DNA of 11,098 bases from an uncultured Clostridia bacterium (GTDB lineage Bacteria > Bacillota > Clostridia > TANB77 > CAG-508): NCBI GenBank assembly GCA_947631385.1, contig CANRLE010000030.1, positions 1 through 11,098 on the forward strand. Reading direction: 5' to 3'. Positions 7,016 through 11,098 of this stretch are shown here, in pieces (position 1 is the stretch's first letter; each line of letters opens with the position of its first letter). Under the pieces are notes generated by a model. The model had not been told where the DNA came from, made no database searches, and saw only the letters and a list, made by a program, of their open reading frames with translations. The position numbers and the translations under genes were made by a program.

Positions 7016-7021
7016 AAAAGG
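7016..7021 (+). promoter_or_regulatory. Ribosome binding site of gpmI (decides the start)
   Basis: AAAAGG directly abuts the first in-frame ATG at 7022, too close for initiation there, but lies 9 bases before the second ATG at 7031. The later start is therefore preferred. Confidence 0.6.
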
Positions 7022-7030
7022 ATGGTAGAT

Positions 7031-8572
7031 ATGAAGGACAAATTAACGATGCTAATGATATTAGATGGTTTTGGTAATAATCCAAATAAAGATGGAAATG
7101 CAATTAAATTAGCAAAAACACCTAATATAGATAAACTAATGAAAAAGTATCAAACAACAGAAATCCATACAAGTGGTTTAGCAGTTGGATTACCAGAAGG
7201 ACAAATGGGAAACTCAGAAGTAGGACATACTAATATTGGTGCTGGTAGAATTGTATATCAAGAATTAACAAGAATTACCAAATCAATAGAAGATGGAGAC
7301 TTCTTTACAAATCCAGAATTTATATCAGCAATAGAAAACTGCAAAAAATACAATTCTAAATTGCATATTTTAGGACTTGTATCTGACGGTGGTGTACACA
7401 GCCATAATAGGCATTTATATGGATTATTAGAAATGGCAAAAAGAAGAGATTTTGAAAATGTCTATGTACATTGTTTCTTAGATGGAAGAGATACTCCTCC
7501 AGCATCAGCAGAAAGCTATATAATTAAGTTACAAGAAAAAATGACAGAAAAAGAAATAGGAAAAATAGCAAGTATTTCAGGAAGATTTTATGCAATGGAT
7601 AGAGACAAAAGATGGGAAAGAGTAAAAAAATGTTATGATGCTTTAGTAAATGGTGAAGGAAACAAGGCAGGAAATGTTATAAAAGCCATAGAAGATTCTT
7701 ATCAAAAAGAAGTGTTTGATGAATTTGTAGAACCAACATTAATTTGTAATGGAGAAGAACCAGTTGCCACAATAGGAAAACATGACTCTGTTATATTTTT
7801 TAATTTTAGACCAGACAGAGCTAGAGAAATTACAAGAGCTTTAGTAGATCCAAAATTTGATGGATTTGAAACTAAGAAAGATTTAGATTTATATTATGTA
7901 TGTTTCACAAATTATGATGAAACTATGCCAAATGTGCATATAGCATTCAAAAAGGAAACACTAAAAAATACATTTGGAGAATATGTAAGCAAAAAAGGTT
8001 ATACACAATTACGTATTGCAGAAACAGAAAAATATGCACATGTAACTTTCTTCTTTAATGGAGGAGAAGAAAAACAATATGAAGGTGAAGAAAGAATATT
8101 AGTACCATCACCAAAGGTAGAAACATATGATTTAAAGCCAGAAATGAGTGCATATGAAGTTACAGACAAAGTTTTAGATGCTATTAAAAATGATAAATAT
8201 GATTGCATTATATTAAACTATGCAAATACAGATATGGTTGGACATACGGGAAGTTTAGAAGCTGCAATTAAAGCAGTAGAGGCAGTTGATGAATGTGTTG
8301 GAAAAGTGGCTGAATTAGTAGAAGAAAAACAAGGTAATTTACTTATAACAGCAGACCATGGAAATGCAGAGCAAATGATTGATTACAGCACAGGTGAACC
8401 ACACACTGCACATACAACTAATCCTGTACCATTAATATTAGTAACACCAAACAAAACCTTAAAACTAAAATCAGGAGGAAAATTAGCAGATTTAGCACCA
8501 ACAATGTTAGATTTGATGAATCTTGATAAACCAGAAGAAATGACAGGTACTAGTTTATTAGATAAGGAATAA
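7031..8572 (+). CDS. gpmI: 2,3-bisphosphoglycerate-independent phosphoglycerate mutase
   Basis: It converts 3-phosphoglycerate to 2-phosphoglycerate through a phosphoserine intermediate and needs Mn2+. From the ATG at 7031 it has 513 residues, the normal size for this alkaline-phosphatase-superfamily enzyme; an ATG at 7022 would add three residues but is placed too close to the ribosome binding site. Visible motifs: metal-binding Asp in LMILDGFG, catalytic Ser62 in GQMGNSEVGH, LVSDGGVHSH, FLDGRDTPP, ISGRFYAMDRDKRW, FFNFRPDRARE, the metal-binding NTDMVGHTG, and ITADHGNAEQM near the C terminus. The closing PTMLDLMNLDKPEEMTG is also typical. It follows tpiA with no terminator. No eno gene follows; instead an immunity-like gene starts 5 bases after the stop. 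Confidence 0.97.
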   Translation: MKDKLTMLMILDGFGNNPNKDGNAIKLAKTPNIDKLMKKYQTTEIHTSGLAVGLPEGQMGNSEVGHTNIGAGRIVYQELTRITKSIEDGDFFTNPEFISAIENCKKYNSKLHILGLVSDGGVHSHNRHLYGLLEMAKRRDFENVYVHCFLDGRDTPPASAESYIIKLQEKMTEKEIGKIASISGRFYAMDRDKRWERVKKCYDALVNGEGNKAGNVIKAIEDSYQKEVFDEFVEPTLICNGEEPVATIGKHDSVIFFNFRPDRAREITRALVDPKFDGFETKKDLDLYYVCFTNYDETMPNVHIAFKKETLKNTFGEYVSKKGYTQLRIAETEKYAHVTFFFNGGEEKQYEGEERILVPSPKVETYDLKPEMSAYEVTDKVLDAIKNDKYDCIILNYANTDMVGHTGSLEAAIKAVEAVDECVGKVAELVEEKQGNLLITADHGNAEQMIDYSTGEPHTAHTTNPVPLILVTPNKTLKLKSGGKLADLAPTMLDLMNLDKPEEMTGTSLLDKE

Positions 8573-8577
8573 AAAAT

Positions 8578-9273
8578 ATGTTAAATCATACAAAAAAAAT
8601 TAGAGAAATATATGAGGATATACAAAGAAGACTATTTTATATGATACCAGAAAAATGGGATAAGTTGCTTTTATATAGCTCTGTTCTTGATGTACCAGAC
8701 AAAGATGGAAAGACAGGAGAATTATTTTTCTATTATATTCCAAAAGGTATCTTTAAAAAAAAGCCAGTCAATGTATATGAAATACCTTCTAAGTTTAATT
8801 TAGATGAGAGTCAATATTTAAAATTAGTTCAAATTTTGTATCAAAAAATAAAAGAACTAAGAAATGAATTTCGAAAATCAGAAAGAAATGAAATTTGGAC
8901 TAATTTAACTATGTCAATTCAAAACTTAAAGTTTAAAGTTGAATATGATTATACAGATTTAAACAATACAGATTTCTCTAGCTATGAAAGACATGTAATA
9001 TGGCGATATGAAAATTTAGGTATTACAGAAGAGCAAGTAAGCAAAGAAGATAAGGAAATCTTAAAAAGATATCTGCTAGGTGCTAGAACTTTATCAAGAA
9101 AAGAGCATTATGATACAGGAATTTATATACAAGATGTTGAAAATGTAATTGCTTATAGTACAGAAAATCCAACAGAAGAACCAAATGAAGAAAAAGAACA
9201 AAAAACAACACAGACTAAGCATAAAAACCAACTTTTAATGTCAAAAGAAGAAATAGAAAAAATGAAAAAATGA
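8578..9273 (+). CDS. YezG/DUF600-like (immunity family) protein with C-terminal extension
   Basis: The 231-residue protein has no signal peptide or membrane segment. Residues 1-147 resemble the YezG/DUF600 family as I recall it: IYEDIQRRLFYMIPEKWDK, then LFFYYIPKG, an EIPSKFNLDESQY stretch, ELRNEFRKSERNEIWTNLT (Trp107), FKVEYDYTDLN, and SSYERHVIWRYENLGI (134-149). In Bacillus subtilis YezG is the antidote to the LXG toxin YeeF, and staphylococcal members occur in tandem arrays. Residues of about 150-231 go beyond the usual end: a charged helical part (KEDKEILKRYLLGARTL), then a low-complexity Glu/Lys/Thr tail. A ribosome binding site AAGGA (8564-8568) sits inside the end of gpmI, so translation is probably coupled. 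No toxin gene is visible beside it, so its role here is unknown. The family call rests on remembered motifs, not a search. Confidence 0.65.
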   Translation: MLNHTKKIREIYEDIQRRLFYMIPEKWDKLLLYSSVLDVPDKDGKTGELFFYYIPKGIFKKKPVNVYEIPSKFNLDESQYLKLVQILYQKIKELRNEFRKSERNEIWTNLTMSIQNLKFKVEYDYTDLNNTDFSSYERHVIWRYENLGITEEQVSKEDKEILKRYLLGARTLSRKEHYDTGIYIQDVENVIAYSTENPTEEPNEEKEQKTTQTKHKNQLLMSKEEIEKMKK

Positions 9274-9279
9274 AAGGAG
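9273..9279 (+). promoter_or_regulatory. Ribosome binding site of the NifU-like gene (decides the start)
   Basis: AAAGGAG lies 8 bases before the ATG at 9288. The earlier in-frame ATG at 9270 overlaps the previous stop codon and has only an A-run upstream, so 9288 is the better start. Confidence 0.7.
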
Positions 9280-9287
9280 TAATTAAA

Positions 9288-9980
9288 ATGATTTATTCAA
9301 AAGAATTAGAAGAAATGTGCTGTGTAGCAAAGGGGGTAGACCATGGACCAGCACCAATTCCAGAAGAAGGAAAATGGGTAAAAGCAAAAGAAATTAAAGA
9401 TATATCAGGTTTAACACATGGTATTGGATGGTGTGCACCTCAACAAGGAGCATGTAAATTAACTTTAAATGTTAAAGATGGAATTATACAAGAAGCTTTA
9501 ATAGAAACAATAGGATGTTCAGGAATGACACATTCAGCTGCTATGGCTGGTGAAATTTTAACAGGAAAAACAATTTTAGAAGCATTAAATACAGACTTAG
9601 TATGTGATGCAATTAATACTGCTATGAGAGAGTTGTTCTTACAAATTGTATATGGTAGAACACAAACGGCTTTCTCTGAAGGTGGATTACCAGTAGGAGC
9701 AGGATTAGAAGATTTAGGAAAAGGACATACTTCTCAAGTTGGAACTATTTATTCAAGTTCTTTAAAAGGACCAAGATACTTAAATTTAGCAGAAGGATAC
9801 ATAGTTGAAATTGGATTAGACAAAAATGATGAAATTATTGGATATAAATATGTACATTTAGGAAAAATGATGGATAACATTAAGAAAGGAATCGACCCAA
9901 AAGAAGCAATTGAAAAAGCTTCTGGTACTTATGGAAGATTTGATGAAGCTGTAAAGAAAATTGATCCAAGAGAACAATAA
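9288..9980 (+). CDS. NifU-like iron-sulfur scaffold-type protein, partner of GGGtGRT protein
   Basis: The 230-residue protein is probably cytosolic. Its middle resembles the IscU/NifU N-terminal fold: GWCAPQQGACKLTLNVKDG (Cys49, Cys56), IETIGCSGMTHSAAMAGEIL (Cys77), GKTILEAL and DLVCDAINTAM (Cys106). By position Cys56, Cys77 and Cys106 could match the three cluster-ligand cysteines of IscU. However, the usual CGD aspartate is absent and the stretch before the third Cys is shorter. Cys11-Cys12 lie near the N terminus. A second region (FSEGGLPVGAGLEDLGKG, GTIYSSSLKGPRYLNLAEGYI) does not belong to classic IscU. As I recall it, genomes often annotate this type as an iron-sulfur assembly scaffold and place it next to the GGGtGRT gene, as here, 26 bases upstream. 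No iscS/sufS desulfurase is in the window. Cluster binding is inferred, not shown. Confidence 0.72.
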   Translation: MIYSKELEEMCCVAKGVDHGPAPIPEEGKWVKAKEIKDISGLTHGIGWCAPQQGACKLTLNVKDGIIQEALIETIGCSGMTHSAAMAGEILTGKTILEALNTDLVCDAINTAMRELFLQIVYGRTQTAFSEGGLPVGAGLEDLGKGHTSQVGTIYSSSLKGPRYLNLAEGYIVEIGLDKNDEIIGYKYVHLGKMMDNIKKGIDPKEAIEKASGTYGRFDEAVKKIDPREQ

Positions 9981-10006
9981 TATAAATATAATAAGGAGGA
10001 ATAAAA

Positions 10007-11008
10007 ATGGCAGTAACATTTGAAAGTTATGAAAGAAGAATTGAACAAATTAAACCAGTAATGGAGAAATACGGTATTAAAGATTTTGAAGATGCATTAG
10101 AAATATGTAAAGAAAAAGGATTTAATCCATATGAAATAGTAAAAGGAGTGCAACCAATTTGTTTTGAAAATGCGGCATGGGCATACACATTAGGAGCTGC
10201 AATAGCTATAAAAAAAGGATGCACAAAAGCAGCAGATGCAGCAAAAGCAATAGGAGAGGGATTACAAGCATTTTGTATTCCTGGTTCTGTTGCAGATGAC
10301 AGAAAAGTTGGATTAGGACATGGAAACCTAGCATCTATGTTGTTATCAGAAGATACAAAGTGTTTTGCATTTTTAGCAGGACATGAATCTTTTGCAGCAG
10401 CAGAAGGAGCAATTGGAATTGCAAAATCTGCAAACAAGGTAAGAAAAGAACCATTAAGAGTTATTTTAAATGGACTTGGAAAAGATGCAGCACAAGTTAT
10501 TTCTAGAATTAATGGATTTACATATGTAAAAACAGATTTTGATTACTTTACAGGAAAAGTAAAAGTAGTAGAAGAAATTGCTTATTCAGATGGAGAAAGA
10601 AGCAAAGTTAAATGCTATGGAGCTAATGATGTAAGAGAAGGTGTTGCAATTATGTGGATGGAAGACGTTGATGTTTCTATTACAGGAAATTCAACAAATC
10701 CAACAAGATTTCAACATCCAGTAGCAGGTACATACAAAAAAGAAAGAATAGAAGCAGGAAAAAAATATTTTTCAGTAGCAAGTGGAGGAGGAACAGGAAG
10801 AACATTACATCCAGATAATATGGCAGCAGGACCAGCTTCTTATGGTATGACAGATACAATGGGAAGAATGCATTCAGATGCACAATTTGCAGGTTCATCA
10901 TCTGTACCAGCACACGTAGAAATGATGGGTCTAATTGGAATGGGAAATAACCCAATGGTTGGTGCATCAGTAGCTGTAGCTGTTGCAGTGGAAGAAGCAA
11001 TGAAATGA
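10007..11008 (+). CDS. GGGtGRT family protein (function unknown)
   Basis: The 333-residue protein carries the motif that names the family, GGGTGRT, at residues 260-266, followed by LHPDNMAAGPASYGMTDTMG and an Ala/Val/Gly-rich C terminus (GNNPMVGASVAVAVAVEEAM). The N-terminal part begins MAVTFESYERRIEQIKPVME. Later blocks include QPICFENAAWAYTLGAAIAI, GLGHGNLASMLLSEDTKCF, FLAGHESFAAAEGAIGIAKS and VILNGLGKDAAQVISRI. The glycine-rich segments suggest a nucleotide or phosphate binding fold, but that is only inference. It has no signal peptide, and the hydrophobic stretches look like buried core rather than membrane. A strong ribosome binding site (AAGGAGG, 9993-9999) lies 7 bases before the ATG. 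It pairs with the NifU-like gene upstream, so the two probably act together. The stop overlaps the next start (ATGA). Confidence 0.85.
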   Translation: MAVTFESYERRIEQIKPVMEKYGIKDFEDALEICKEKGFNPYEIVKGVQPICFENAAWAYTLGAAIAIKKGCTKAADAAKAIGEGLQAFCIPGSVADDRKVGLGHGNLASMLLSEDTKCFAFLAGHESFAAAEGAIGIAKSANKVRKEPLRVILNGLGKDAAQVISRINGFTYVKTDFDYFTGKVKVVEEIAYSDGERSKVKCYGANDVREGVAIMWMEDVDVSITGNSTNPTRFQHPVAGTYKKERIEAGKKYFSVASGGGTGRTLHPDNMAAGPASYGMTDTMGRMHSDAQFAGSSSVPAHVEMMGLIGMGNNPMVGASVAVAVAVEEAMK

Positions 11009-11098
11009 GCGAGGAAGTTACAAGACCTACCGTAATGGAGGTTAATATTAGTAATTTTAAGTATAATATAGAACAAATAAAGAAAAGGACAAATCCAA
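11005..11098 (+). CDS. alr: Probable alanine racemase, N-terminal fragment
   Basis: Thirty-one codons are visible before the window ends. The peptide MSEEVTRPTVMEVNISNFKY then NIEQIKKRTNP fits the conserved start of alanine racemases (RPTW-EI-L-AL-HNI--IK). The PLP-binding lysine, expected around residue 40, lies just outside, so the call cannot be confirmed. Alanine racemase makes D-alanine for peptidoglycan. The ATG overlaps the stop of the GGGtGRT gene (ATGA) and only a weak purine-rich site precedes it, so translation is probably coupled. Another fold-type III PLP enzyme is a possible alternative. Confidence 0.72.
   Translation, partial: MSEEVTRPTVMEVNISNFKYNIEQIKKRTNP

Overview
The window comes from a low-GC, strongly adenine-rich genome, most likely an anaerobic clostridial Firmicute of gut type. 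The reasons are the A/T-rich third codon positions, strong AGGAGG-type ribosome binding sites, a Clostridia-type pilin leader, and a GGGtGRT / NifU-like gene pair. TGA is used as a stop (for example at 9271 and 11006), so the Mycoplasma-type code is excluded. Every gene lies on the + strand and the spacing is tight, which suggests one or two long transcripts.

Layout: (1) The 3' end of gap (glyceraldehyde-3-phosphate dehydrogenase) ends in a strong intrinsic terminator. (2) carA and carB follow, encoding the two subunits of carbamoyl phosphate synthetase. carA is bracketed by a perfect 32-bp inverted repeat (148-179 and 1306-1337). Each arm is itself a GC-rich palindrome, and the left arm is the gap terminator. 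(3) Between carB and pgk lie a good sigma-A-type promoter and a pilin-like gene broken by a frameshift. (4) Next comes the lower-glycolysis block pgk-tpiA-gpmI. (5) gpmI is followed at once by a gene resembling the YezG/DUF600 immunity family, then by a NifU-like cysteine-containing protein and a GGGtGRT-family protein. (6) The window ends in the first 31 codons of a probable alanine racemase gene, which overlaps the GGGtGRT stop codon (ATGA).

The familiar Firmicute cluster gap-pgk-tpiA-gpmI is therefore recognisable but split: carAB and a dead pilin gene sit between gap and pgk. gap has its own terminator. The only convincing new promoter I can see is at 4562-4590, which probably drives the broken pilin gene together with pgk-tpiA-gpmI and perhaps everything after it. 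No convincing promoter is visible for carAB, so readthrough of the gap terminator or a weak, unrecognised promoter must supply it.

Most of the window is ordinary core metabolism. The parts worth a second look are the repeat-bracketed carA, the frameshifted pilin used as a leader, the apparently orphan immunity-like gene inside a glycolytic operon, and the poorly understood NifU-like/GGGtGRT pair. I saw no CRISPR array, tRNA, rRNA, transposase or phage gene.
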